Made by a program: the position numbers and the translations under genes. From the NCBI GenBank assembly GCA_947589525.1, contig CANQAW010000006.1, positions 1 to 23,640 on the forward strand: a stretch of 23,640 nucleotides of DNA, read 5' to 3'. Below the pieces are notes generated by a model. It was not told where the DNA came from, did not search any database, and worked only from the letters and a program-made list of their open reading frames with translations. The DNA is from Candidatus Gastranaerophilales bacterium (GTDB taxonomy: Bacteria > Cyanobacteriota > Vampirovibrionia > Gastranaerophilales > Gastranaerophilaceae). Position 1 is the stretch's first letter. Each line of letters begins with the position of its first letter. This document shows positions 15,380-23,640 of the stretch, in pieces.

Positions 15380-16387
15380 TTCTTCAATATCAATAATTTG
15401 ATAAATTTCACCGTCTTTTACAAATTCAAGCTTTAAATTTTCGTCCTGTTTTTGAAGTTTGTTTTGGACAATTTCTTCATAGTTTATATTCATGCTTTCG
15501 CAAATTTCATCAGCTAAAATTCCCAGTTTATATTCTTTGGAATTTATTATAATTATTGTCGATTTTTCTTTTATCATTGTATTTGAACTGTCAAAAAGCT
15601 TTCTTATGTCAATTACCGTTATATATTCGCCTTTTATATTAATCAAACCGAAAATATATTCCGGAACCGAAGGCAATTTTATAAATTTTGCATTGTTTAC
15701 TTTATAAAATTCTTTAACCGATGCCATGTTTATATAGTATTTAATATCATTAATAATAAACGATACACCCATATCATACAAAGGCTTTGATATTTGAATT
15801 TCCCGATTTATTTGTTTTATAAATTTTTTTCTTTCTTTTAAAATTGACAGTGATTTTTCATCATTGACGTAATAATTTACGGGAGGTTCGCTATAATTAT
15901 ATTTTTCGGCATTTTTATTAATATAATTTACAATATTTTCAATATTTAAAATATAGATATTGTCATCGTTATCTATATATATGCTCTCGTATATTTCATT
16001 TTCTCCCTGATAGGGAATTTTGCTCATTTTCAGGGTTGATAATTTTGTTATATCCAAAACTTTATCGCAAATTATCGCAATATTGCTTCCTTCATCAATT
16101 TGAACTACTATAATTCTTGAGCTTAAATCATAAACCGTCCTTTCGGTTTTAAAAACTTCTCTTAAATCAATTACCCCTACCGGAGTTTGTTCAAATTGGA
16201 TTAAACCCAATATATAAGAAGGCATTTTGTTCGGATAGTCCAGCTCCATAAACTTTAAAATTTCAAGCACTTTTTTTGTATCCAGAGCATATTTTTTATT
16301 GCCCAGTTCAAAAATTGTGTAGTCTTTTAATTCTTCGTTTTGCTGAATTAATTTATTCTTCCGTAATTGTATTTCTTTCTCGTTCAT
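15347..16387 (-). CDS. cheW: Tandem double-CheW chemotaxis coupling protein
   Basis: CheW links chemoreceptors to the kinase CheA. This 346-residue product holds two CheW domains rather than the usual one of about 150 residues. Domain 1 (about 22-157) has YTIFELGNKKYALD and YILGLIQFEQTPVGVIDLRE. Domain 2 (about 207-345) has YIFGLINIKGEYITVIDIRK, closer to consensus. A charged helical linker (about 160-205) joins them. The start is the only ATG before domain 1 and lies 35 bases inside the upstream response-regulator gene; ribosome-binding sequence is weak, so coupled translation is likely. The 3' end overlaps the Maf-like gene by 33 bases on the other strand. Two CheW domains could cross-link neighbouring core units in an array; that is inference. 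Confidence 0.88.
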   Translation of the reverse strand: MNEKEIQLRKNKLIQQNEELKDYTIFELGNKKYALDTKKVLEILKFMELDYPNKMPSYILGLIQFEQTPVGVIDLREVFKTERTVYDLSSRIIVVQIDEGSNIAIICDKVLDITKLSTLKMSKIPYQGENEIYESIYIDNDDNIYILNIENIVNYINKNAEKYNYSEPPVNYYVNDEKSLSILKERKKFIKQINREIQISKPLYDMGVSFIINDIKYYINMASVKEFYKVNNAKFIKLPSVPEYIFGLINIKGEYITVIDIRKLFDSSNTMIKEKSTIIIINSKEYKLGILADEICESMNINYEEIVQNKLQKQDENLKLEFVKDGEIYQIIDIEELLKDDRLTVC

Positions 16388-17834
16388 TTTTAATCACTGT
16401 TTTTTCCGTATTAGTAACAAAATCCAGAGCATATTTTGCGTTTTTTTGTGCTTCCAAAACATCAAAAATACCCTCTATTGTGCAATTGCTTGCGCCTATT
16501 GCAACTTTGGGACTGTAGCCGAAATATGATATTTTTTCTATTGAATTTTCAATAAAATTCAATCTGCTTTTGGCCTGTTTATCATCCTGAGCAAAAAACA
16601 TGATAATATATTCATCTTTTGCAGATTTATATACTTGTTCTTCACCGTCTGTATTTTGAAATATTTTTTGGGAAATTTTGGAATTAATTACATCAATATC
16701 TTCCTCGCTTAATTCTTCATTTAAAGCTTCAAAGTTTATTATTTCAATTATTGCAATATAAATGGAGTTTTTATTTTTAGGATTTTGCATTTTGGACAAA
16801 AAGGGAATTTCCGTTTTATGAGAAGAATATTTTTCTTTTTTTATATCATTTTTGGATGAAAGAAGATTTTTATTAACATATCTTGCTTTAAAAAAACCGT
16901 ATAAAGCTTCTTTTAATTCTTCAAGATTTAAAATATTATCCCATTTGCCTTTTTCTTTTGAATAAAAGGCAATATCGGCTATGCTTCTTTCTCTGTATTC
17001 AAAAGAAAATTCAATTTTTGAGCCGAATTCTTCCTCTGATGTAATCATTTTTAGATTAGGCGCATAATTTTTAAATAAAACGCTGTCGGATGTTTTATAT
17101 TTTGATAGAATTTTATTTTGAAAAACAGGGCTCAAAATTATATCCCTTATATCAAAATAGACTATTTCCTTCTGCTGTTCAAAATTAAAAATATTAACTA
17201 AAAATAAATCATAATTTAAATATGCGGAAACAATAGAGAAAAATTTATTTAAAACCTTTTCATCACTGAATGAAAAGTCGTATATATCCTTGAATTGAAG
17301 GGAAAGTTTGGATGTATCTATATTTATCTCTTCTTTTTTTTCTTCGATATTTTCCTCATTAATTAAAGCAGTGCTTTGATAAGTGGGCGTTATTATTTTA
17401 TCCGTACAAAAAGTGTTATCAATATGCGATTTTAAAATTTCGATTTTTTCTTCTTGGGAAAGTTTGTGAATAAGCACTATATCATTTGCAAAAGAAACAA
17501 GCTTTGAAATATCTTCGTTTTTTTGGAAAAAATAATCTTTATCGTTTTTCCCGATATAAAATTTTGCATTTTTTTCGGATAAAATGCTGTAAATTACAAT
17601 CGGAATGTTGTTTAAAACTTCATTTTCACGAATTGCTTTAACAAGCTGAAAGCCTCCGATTTTAGGCATAATTGCGTCCGTTATAATTAAATCGGGAGCG
17701 CAGTCAAAAATCATCTCCCAGCCGTCTTTAACGCTCAGAGCGCCAAAAGTCTCCCAGCCGTTTTGTGCAAAAGCTGATTTTAAAATATTAAGCTGTGTAA
17801 TACTATCATCTATAATGATTACTTTTTTTGCCAT
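16353..17834 (-). CDS. Response regulator: CheY-like receiver plus degenerate GGDEF domain
   Basis: Residues 1-122 form a receiver domain: acidic pair D9-D10, phospho-acceptor D53 (LIITDAIMP), S83 in the switch position and K105. These are the residues needed for phosphorylation, presumably by the nearby CheA. Residues about 130-350 are a middle region of unknown fold that may be sensory or effector. Residues about 356-480 resemble a GGDEF (diguanylate cyclase) fold: YIAIIEIINFEALNEEL at the first strand, and KVAIGASN with AQKNAKYAL near the end. The signature loop reads SAKDEY (404-409) instead of GGDEF, so cyclase activity is unlikely; it may bind nucleotide or partners. It is divergent from the MCP gene across 65 bases and overlaps the CheW gene. 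In cyanobacterial Pix/Pil loci a non-CheY regulator occupies the same position. Confidence 0.85.
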   Translation of the reverse strand: MAKKVIIIDDSITQLNILKSAFAQNGWETFGALSVKDGWEMIFDCAPDLIITDAIMPKIGGFQLVKAIRENEVLNNIPIVIYSILSEKNAKFYIGKNDKDYFFQKNEDISKLVSFANDIVLIHKLSQEEKIEILKSHIDNTFCTDKIITPTYQSTALINEENIEEKKEEINIDTSKLSLQFKDIYDFSFSDEKVLNKFFSIVSAYLNYDLFLVNIFNFEQQKEIVYFDIRDIILSPVFQNKILSKYKTSDSVLFKNYAPNLKMITSEEEFGSKIEFSFEYRERSIADIAFYSKEKGKWDNILNLEELKEALYGFFKARYVNKNLLSSKNDIKKEKYSSHKTEIPFLSKMQNPKNKNSIYIAIIEIINFEALNEELSEEDIDVINSKISQKIFQNTDGEEQVYKSAKDEYIIMFFAQDDKQAKSRLNFIENSIEKISYFGYSPKVAIGASNCTIEGIFDVLEAQKNAKYALDFVTNTEKTVIKNERERNTITEE

Positions 17835-17837
17835 TGC

Positions 17838-17866
17838 TTAACTTATTGTTTAAAATTCACTATAAT
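17838..17866 (+). promoter_or_regulatory. Candidate sigma-70 promoter of the MCP-cheA operon
   Basis: TTAACT (17838-17843) and a perfect TATAAT (17861-17866) are 17 bases apart in the 65-base divergent gap, predicting a start about 27 bases before the MCP ATG. The -35 box matches TTGACA in four of six positions. This is the best-formed promoter seen in the window and looks housekeeping rather than sigma-28 (flagellar). Confidence 0.5.
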
Positions 17867-17899
17867 GAAATTATACATTTTTTTATTTAAAGGTGGAAT

Positions 17900-18940
17900 A
17901 TGTCAAAAGAAGTAAATAACAATAGTATCATCAGACAATTAGGCAAATACCAGCTGTTTTATAATATTTTTTCGCTTATAATTTTAAGCGGTATATATTA
18001 TATTCATAAAAATCTTCATCTTGATAACTACCGATTTGCCGGAATTTTGTTATTGGTTTTTGTATGCTTTTTAATAATTTTTGAAATAAACAAAAGAAGA
18101 ACAAAAAAATATATTAACGACATTTTGGAAAATTTATTCAACAGAACTTTCAAAAATATAAACGAAATTCAATCCAAAAACAATTATCAAAAAGAAAATA
18201 ATCTGTTATCCGAAAACAAAGTTAAAAATACTCAAGATTTGATTAATAATCTTTTAAAATATTCGCAGGATATGAAAACTCTTGCAAACACAACTCAGGA
18301 AAAAACTGCTCAAACTCTTGATTTTACAAACAGTGAATATGGTGCAGTTAAAACAAATATTGAAAAAATGTTTTCAATAAGGCATAAAATTCAAACAATT
18401 GCGGAGTTAATTCTTGAATTGTCCGATTTTGTACAATCGATTTCATCAACTGTCGGACTGGTTGAAGATATAGCCGAACAGACAAACCTGCTTGCGCTTA
18501 ATGCCGCAGTTGAAGCAGCCAGAGCGGGAGAACACGGAAAAGGTTTTGCCGTTGTTGCTTCGGAAATCAGAAAACTGGCAGATGAATCCAAACAGGCGAC
18601 AACAAAAATCATTTCTTTAATTAACGATATTCAACAAACGGCAAATTCAACGGTTTTAGCAACGGAAGAAGGCACAAAAGAAATAGAATCCGGACTTGAA
18701 TTAGCTCATGTTATAAGCGGAAACATCGAACAATTAATTTCCGTTATGAATGAAATCTCCGCCAACATGGAGAAAATAAATACTTCTTCAATTCAAATAA
18801 ACGATGATTCAAAAACAACCGATAATTATGTTAAAGAAATATCTCAAATGATTGAAGACAATAAAAAAATCACAACCGAAAGCGACGTTGTCTTTGAACA
18901 AATAGAAACAACTTCAAACGATATAAAATCAATAGTATAA
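17900..18940 (+). CDS. Methyl-accepting chemotaxis-type receptor without a periplasmic sensor domain
   Basis: The 346-residue product has two transmembrane segments (about 19-35 and 46-62) separated by only about 10 residues, so there is no extracytoplasmic ligand domain. No HAMP domain is apparent. A helical stretch (about 66-180) leads to the signalling hairpin (about 185-232) with EDIAEQTNLLALNAAVEAAR, AGEHGKGFAVVA and SEIRKLADES, the conserved tip that contacts CheA and CheW. AAAGG 6 bases upstream supports the ATG. It is followed after 24 bases by cheA. It may sense something in the membrane or cytoplasm, or relay from another protein; which is unknown. Confidence 0.9.
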   Translation: MSKEVNNNSIIRQLGKYQLFYNIFSLIILSGIYYIHKNLHLDNYRFAGILLLVFVCFLIIFEINKRRTKKYINDILENLFNRTFKNINEIQSKNNYQKENNLLSENKVKNTQDLINNLLKYSQDMKTLANTTQEKTAQTLDFTNSEYGAVKTNIEKMFSIRHKIQTIAELILELSDFVQSISSTVGLVEDIAEQTNLLALNAAVEAARAGEHGKGFAVVASEIRKLADESKQATTKIISLINDIQQTANSTVLATEEGTKEIESGLELAHVISGNIEQLISVMNEISANMEKINTSSIQINDDSKTTDNYVKEISQMIEDNKKITTESDVVFEQIETTSNDIKSIV

Positions 18941-18964
18941 TTCTTCATTTACGGGTTTTAACAA

Positions 18965-21900
18965 ATGGAATTTGAAAAAGAAGAATTTGATAACATTTTA
19001 AATATATTCCAACAGGAATCCGATGAAATTATTTCTTCAATGGACAGAAAGCTTCTTGAGCTTGAAAATAATGCCCTTGATAACAATTTAGCAATTCAGC
19101 TTTTCCGAGATGCACATTCTCTTAAAGGTTCTGCAAGAATGCTCGGTTTTGCGCACATACAAGATATTGCACATAAAATTGAAGATATAATCGGGCTTAT
19201 TAAAGAAAACAAAATAATCTACACGGGCGAAATATCGGAAACAATATCCGAAAGTTTAAAATTTATATCAAATTTAATAAACAAAACGGTTGAAAGCAAA
19301 AAAGAATATATAAGCCCTGATGAAAAATATTATATTGAAAAACTTCAAAACACTGCAAAAAAAGCCGTAGAAGATTTTGAAAAAGAAGAAAAAGAAGAAT
19401 TAAACGAACAGGAAAAAAAGTTTCTTTCCTGTTTTGCAAAAATCGAAATTATAATTGTCAAAGCTCTATACACCGTTTCTAAAATAAGAATAGAGAAAAA
19501 TTATCAAACAATTTATAAAATTGAAGATTTGATGAAAGAGCTTATTCTTTTAATAAACGATATACAAGACGACGAAATTTTAAATTTCAAAAACACTGCA
19601 CTTGAAACAATAAATTTAATTAACAAAACAAAAAATCTTCAAAATTATGAACTCGGATTTCTTGAAGTTAATTCAAGCTTAAATAAATTAATAGAATTAA
19701 TTACTTCCTATACAAATAAAAAACGAATAAAAAAAGCCGATTATTTTGAAATAGTACAAAATCAAATAGATGCCGAGCAAAAAAACGGCGCAAATAATGC
19801 AGTAATTAAAACGGGGGTTGTTGAAAACAAAATAGACGACATTATCGAAAAACTACCTTTATCCGAGGTAAATTGTGATTTTTATAATGAAATAATCGCT
19901 TTGCTTGATAAATCAATTGAAAACGAATATCTTAAAGAAAAACTGGAAACTTTATTAAATGTTAAAAAAATCATAAATTCATTTAAAGAAAAAAATTCAA
20001 CGCTTCCTATGGATGTAAGCAGGGGTTTAAAAGAAATTTTATCCGGCATAAAAAATCAAGATAAAGAAAAAATTAAAGAAGCCCTGATTAAATCAAATTT
20101 AATCAGAACAATGGCTCAATTTAAGCAGAATAAATCAAAACAAAAAGAAAAAGCTTCTCCAACGGCAAAAGAAGCCTTTCTCGGAGATATTACAAACACG
20201 GAAATTAAAACTTTAAAAGTTGATTCCATAAAACTTGATAATCTTGTGGGACAAATTGAAGAGCTTATTGTTTCAAAAATAAAAACCAATGAACAATTAT
20301 CGCTTGCCAAACAAATAAACAGCGAGCTTATTGATTGGCAGAAAAATTTTGTTAAAATGGATTATTATATCAAATATTTTGATAAAAAATATCTTTCAAA
20401 TCCGCTTGCACATGATGAAATAGACTACAGAAAAATAATTTCATACAATAAACAATTAACAAGTTTATCCGAGCAATATAACGACAAAATTACAAATATA
20501 ATCAAAAAAACTTCCAAACTGTTCAAACAGCTTCAGGAAAGCGAAGCAAAACTTAATTCAACAACAAATGAAGTCGAAGCAATGGTTAAAAATATGAGAG
20601 TATTGCCTTTATCGACCATATTTCAATTGTTTCCCAGAATGGTTCATGATATTGCAAAAGAAAAAAACAAAAAAATTGATTTAATAATAAACGGTTCCGA
20701 TATTTCGGCGGATAAAACAATTATTGAAGAATTAAAAATACCTTTAATGCATATTATAAGAAATTCAATTGACCATGGCATTGAAGATATCGAAACCAGA
20801 AGGTCTTTAGGTAAAAACCCCGTCGGAAAAATTGAAATAAATGCAGTTTTAAAAGATACAAAAATTATAGTAGACATAAAAGATGACGGCAGAGGGCTGG
20901 ATATTGAAAAAATTAAAGCAAAAGCAATAGAAAAAAAGCTCTTAACTCCGGAAGAAGTTAATGTAATAAACGAAGAAGAATTAATTAATTTAATTTTTTA
21001 TCCCGGATTTTCAACCGAAGATTTCGTAACGGAATTATCCGGAAGAGGCTTAGGACTTGACATCGTTAACAACAAAATTAATCAGCTTCAGGGAAGAATA
21101 GACGTATTTTCACAAGTTAATCAGGGAACGTTGGTGAGAATTACGCTTCCTGCCGCAATAGCAACAAAAAAAGTCTTTATAATTCAGGAAAACGAACAGT
21201 TATATGCAATTGAAACTTCGGTTATTAAAACAATCATCAGAATAAATGCCGATGATATTTTTAGAAAAGACAATAACAATTATGTAATTTATAATAATTT
21301 CGCAATACCGATTTATACTTTATCCCAGATTTTAAATCTGGAAAGCAATTACAACAATAAAACAAAATTCACCCTTGCAATTATTGAAACCGATAATCTG
21401 CTTGCAGGGATAATAGTTGAAAAATTGGTATCGGATCAGGAAATTGTTCATAAAAAACTGGCACCGCCTTTGTATAAATTAAAATATATTTCGGGAGTTA
21501 CGACTCTTGCAAGCGGAGAAGCCTGCCTTATTTTAAATATCGGAGATATTACAAATACAATAAGCTCAAAGAAAATCAATGCAAGAGTCAGTTTAAAAAA
21601 TAATTCCGAAAAACCGCAGGATAATTCAAAATATAAAATTTTGGTTTTAGACGATTCATATACAACAAGAATTTTACAAAAAAATATTTTATCTAACTGC
21701 GGATATGACGTTCATACGGTTTCCGATCCTATTAATGCGCTTGAAAAAGTTAAACATACAAAATTTGATTTAATAATAAGTGATGTTCAAATGCCGAATA
21801 TGACAGGTTTTGAATTTATAGGAAAACTAAGGCAAAATCCTCAATTTGACAAAACTCCGATTATAGTTGTAAGTTCCGAGCCTCAAGAAAATCATCGGGA

Positions 21901-22000
21901 AGACATTTTAAGAACAAAAGTTACAGCATATATAGCAAAAAATTCTTTCAAACAGGAAGAATTTGTTAAAATAGTGGAAAAATGTTTAAATCAAACCTAA
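18965..22000 (+). CDS. cheA: CheA-type histidine kinase with C-terminal receiver domain (CheA-REC hybrid)
   Basis: CheA phosphorylates itself on an HPt histidine and passes the phosphate to receivers. Domains in order: HPt (about 1-130) with the active histidine H51 in AHSLKGSARMLGF; a long helical region (about 130-400) with no second HPt histidine; dimerisation domain (about 410-540); ATPase with N-box N600 (RNSIDHGIED), DDGRGL (640-645) and GRGLGLDIV (693-701); CheW-like domain (about 731-868); receiver (about 888-1011) with D940 (ISDVQMPNMTG), S970 and K992. All catalytic residues are present. At 1011 residues it is longer than enterobacterial CheA (about 650) because of the helical insert and receiver, as in cyanobacterial PixL/PilL-type kinases. 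The gene follows the MCP by 24 bases and stops 1 base before the convergent flhA stop. Confidence 0.93.
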   Translation: MEFEKEEFDNILNIFQQESDEIISSMDRKLLELENNALDNNLAIQLFRDAHSLKGSARMLGFAHIQDIAHKIEDIIGLIKENKIIYTGEISETISESLKFISNLINKTVESKKEYISPDEKYYIEKLQNTAKKAVEDFEKEEKEELNEQEKKFLSCFAKIEIIIVKALYTVSKIRIEKNYQTIYKIEDLMKELILLINDIQDDEILNFKNTALETINLINKTKNLQNYELGFLEVNSSLNKLIELITSYTNKKRIKKADYFEIVQNQIDAEQKNGANNAVIKTGVVENKIDDIIEKLPLSEVNCDFYNEIIALLDKSIENEYLKEKLETLLNVKKIINSFKEKNSTLPMDVSRGLKEILSGIKNQDKEKIKEALIKSNLIRTMAQFKQNKSKQKEKASPTAKEAFLGDITNTEIKTLKVDSIKLDNLVGQIEELIVSKIKTNEQLSLAKQINSELIDWQKNFVKMDYYIKYFDKKYLSNPLAHDEIDYRKIISYNKQLTSLSEQYNDKITNIIKKTSKLFKQLQESEAKLNSTTNEVEAMVKNMRVLPLSTIFQLFPRMVHDIAKEKNKKIDLIINGSDISADKTIIEELKIPLMHIIRNSIDHGIEDIETRRSLGKNPVGKIEINAVLKDTKIIVDIKDDGRGLDIEKIKAKAIEKKLLTPEEVNVINEEELINLIFYPGFSTEDFVTELSGRGLGLDIVNNKINQLQGRIDVFSQVNQGTLVRITLPAAIATKKVFIIQENEQLYAIETSVIKTIIRINADDIFRKDNNNYVIYNNFAIPIYTLSQILNLESNYNNKTKFTLAIIETDNLLAGIIVEKLVSDQEIVHKKLAPPLYKLKYISGVTTLASGEACLILNIGDITNTISSKKINARVSLKNNSEKPQDNSKYKILVLDDSYTTRILQKNILSNCGYDVHTVSDPINALEKVKHTKFDLIISDVQMPNMTGFEFIGKLRQNPQFDKTPIIVVSSEPQENHREDILRTKVTAYIAKNSFKQEEFVKIVEKCLNQT

Positions 22001-22001
22001 A

Positions 22002-23639
22002 TTAATACCCTTCGCCAATAGTATCAATTGCTTCAACTCTTATATCCGTGATAAGCTCACTGTATGATATAACTACAATTGTGGGGATATGACGCTCCAG
22101 CATTTGATACAAAGGCAATCTTATTCTTGGAGAACAAAGTATAACAGGTTGTACACCAACAGCGCCTTGAGAGCGCATAAGAACATTTGCCGTTGTTTCG
22201 ATTAATTCTTGAACCTGCATTGGATTCAATAAAAACATAGTGCCGAGTTCTGTTCTTTGGCAGGAATCATCAAGGGTTTTTTCCCACTCCTGAGATAAGG
22301 TAAGTGCGTATAAAACTTTTTCTTTGTTAGCGTTTGATAAACAAATCTGTCTGCCCAAAGCGGCTCTTAATCTTTCCGATAAAATATCCGGCTCTTTTGA
22401 AAATCTTGCATAATCACACAATCTTTCAAAAATAAAAATTATATCTTTAATTGAAACTTTTTCCCGAATTAAATTAACAAAAATCTTTCTTAAATCGGAT
22501 GTTGAAATTATCGTCGGAACAAGGTCATTAACCAAAGTCGGGTCTTGCGATTTAACAAGCTCCATTAATTTTAAAACATCCGTTTTTGTCATAATTTCGT
22601 CGACATATTTGCGCACGCATTCTTGCAAATGCGTTACAACAACATCGACGGCATCAACCGCTTGAAGATTATCTTTTTTATCAATATGCTGGGGATTTAA
22701 CCAATATGCCTGCGATTGATATGTAGGTTCGGTTGAAACAATAGCATTTTCGGGCAGTTTTTTACCCAGCGCTTCATATTGGTCTGCTATAACCATTAAT
22801 TTACCCGGGTAAACCGTTCCCGTTGCAACGGGATTACCGCGAATTGAAATCAAATATTCGTTATCTCCGATAGCGCTTGAATCCATAATTCTGATATTCG
22901 GAATAATATAGCCCAAATCATCCGTTACTCTTTGACGAAGTGCGGCAATTTTAGCAAGCAGTTGACCATCCTGCTCGGGGTCGGCTATAATAAGTAATCC
23001 CGCCCCAACCTGCAAAGATAAAACATCAACTCCCAACCTCTCATACATTTTATTGGGATTAACCAAATCCTGCATATTTTGCTTAACCGCATCCAGTTGT
23101 CCCAGTTGTTGTTGTACATCCTGATTTACAAGGACGGACAGTCCGCTTAAGATTAATATAGCTGAAAATACTACAAAAGGAAGCCAAGGCAGACCTGTTA
23201 TACCCGAAGTTAGCGCAATTAAAATCAAAAATCCCGAAGCTAAAAATAAGCTTGTCGGTTTTGACATAATTTGAACCGCCAAATCAGAACCCAAAGCAAC
23301 GCCGCCCCCTGTTGCACGAGTCATAACTATACCTGAAGATATTGACATTAACAAAGAAGGTACTTGAGAAGCAAGACCGTCTCCGATTGTTAAAGTTGTA
23401 TATCTTGAAACCGCATCGGCAGGCGACATACCGTTTAATAAAATACCTATGATTAATCCGCCTATAATGTTAATAAGAGTGATAATAATACCTGCAATTG
23501 TATCACCTTTAACAAACTTCATGGCACCATCCATAGAGCCGTATAAGCTGGATTCTCTTTGAAGGTCTTCTCTGCGTCTGACTGCTTCATCGGGGGAAAT
23601 TAAACCCGCATTGAAGTCAGCGTCAATCGTCATTTGTTT
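22002..23639 (-). CDS. flhA: Flagellar biosynthesis protein FlhA (5'-truncated by the window)
   Basis: FlhA is the export-gate component of the flagellar type III secretion system, with an N-terminal membrane part and a C-terminal cytoplasmic domain that docks chaperone-substrate complexes. The frame stays open to the window edge on the minus strand (KQ precedes MTIDADFNAGLI, the family's conserved segment), so the methionine at 23633 is internal and roughly the first 150-200 residues are missing. Visible are GSMDGAMKFVKGDTIAGI, several transmembrane segments (about 48-68, 90-105, 124-168 of the visible part), and the cytoplasmic domain with YERLGVDVLSLQVG, SQDPTLVNDLVP and PVILCSPRIRLPLYQML. 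The T3SS homologue SctV is the alternative; the motility context (Maf-like, chemotaxis genes) favours FlhA. No terminator separates it from the convergent cheA. Confidence 0.93.
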   Translation of the reverse strand, partial: KQMTIDADFNAGLISPDEAVRRREDLQRESSLYGSMDGAMKFVKGDTIAGIIITLINIIGGLIIGILLNGMSPADAVSRYTTLTIGDGLASQVPSLLMSISSGIVMTRATGGGVALGSDLAVQIMSKPTSLFLASGFLILIALTSGITGLPWLPFVVFSAILILSGLSVLVNQDVQQQLGQLDAVKQNMQDLVNPNKMYERLGVDVLSLQVGAGLLIIADPEQDGQLLAKIAALRQRVTDDLGYIIPNIRIMDSSAIGDNEYLISIRGNPVATGTVYPGKLMVIADQYEALGKKLPENAIVSTEPTYQSQAYWLNPQHIDKKDNLQAVDAVDVVVTHLQECVRKYVDEIMTKTDVLKLMELVKSQDPTLVNDLVPTIISTSDLRKIFVNLIREKVSIKDIIFIFERLCDYARFSKEPDILSERLRAALGRQICLSNANKEKVLYALTLSQEWEKTLDDSCQRTELGTMFLLNPMQVQELIETTANVLMRSQGAVGVQPVILCSPRIRLPLYQMLERHIPTIVVISYSELITDIRVEAIDTIGEGY

Positions 23640-23640
23640 A

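Noticed and set aside
23131..23146. Palindrome CGGACAGTCCG inside flhA
   Set aside because: Short, inside a conserved coding region, with no repeat elsewhere that I could find; best explained by chance.

Overview
The window is AT-rich, gene-dense bacterial chromosome with an outer membrane (Omp85 barrel, lipoprotein signal peptidase) and a flagellar export gate (FlhA). Several features point towards the cyanobacterial lineage: a Ski2/DSHCT-type RNA helicase, an Omp85 protein with three POTRA domains, and a chemotaxis cluster built like cyanobacterial Pix/Pil/Hmp loci. Flagella together with very low GC suggest a non-photosynthetic relative such as Melainabacteria/Vampirovibrionia (Gastranaerophilales-like). 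This placement is inferred from gene content only. No mobile element, CRISPR array, tRNA or rRNA was seen, and no gene-free gap exceeds about 180 bases.

Layout. (1) 3-5011 (+): the 3' end of a Ski2-like helicase, followed with almost no spacing by two paralogous proteins that carry a CPVC motif, an HNH-type motif and long coiled coils. (2) 5008-5673 (-): a small convergent protein ending in a sigma-70 region-4-like helix-turn-helix. (3) 5853-7991 (+): Omp85/BamA, convergent with a secreted protein of unknown function (7992-8597, -). (4) 8762-10282 (+): a stand-alone 506-residue protein of unknown function with a glycine-rich hydrophobic segment, ending at a strong bidirectional terminator. 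(5) 13435 down to 10325 (-): a tight five-gene operon encoding two secreted proteins (one NTF2-like), lipoprotein signal peptidase LspA, an RluD-family pseudouridine synthase and a small membrane coiled-coil protein. (6) 13466-15379 (+): a Maf/DUF115 protein of the type that glycosylates flagellin. (7) 15347-22000: a chemotaxis cluster. A response regulator with a degenerate GGDEF domain and a double-CheW protein run leftwards; a sensor-less MCP and a CheA-REC hybrid kinase run rightwards. (8) 22002-23639 (-): FlhA, cut by the window edge.

How the genes fit together. The right half looks like a motility region. The MCP, double CheW and CheA-REC could form one signalling array, with the receiver/pseudo-GGDEF protein as its output. 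FlhA exports flagellar subunits, and the Maf-like protein may glycosylate flagellin. The middle region is cell-envelope biogenesis (BamA, LspA, secreted proteins). The left end is the least explained: a helicase with a tandem pair of HNH coiled-coil proteins is the best candidate for something undescribed.
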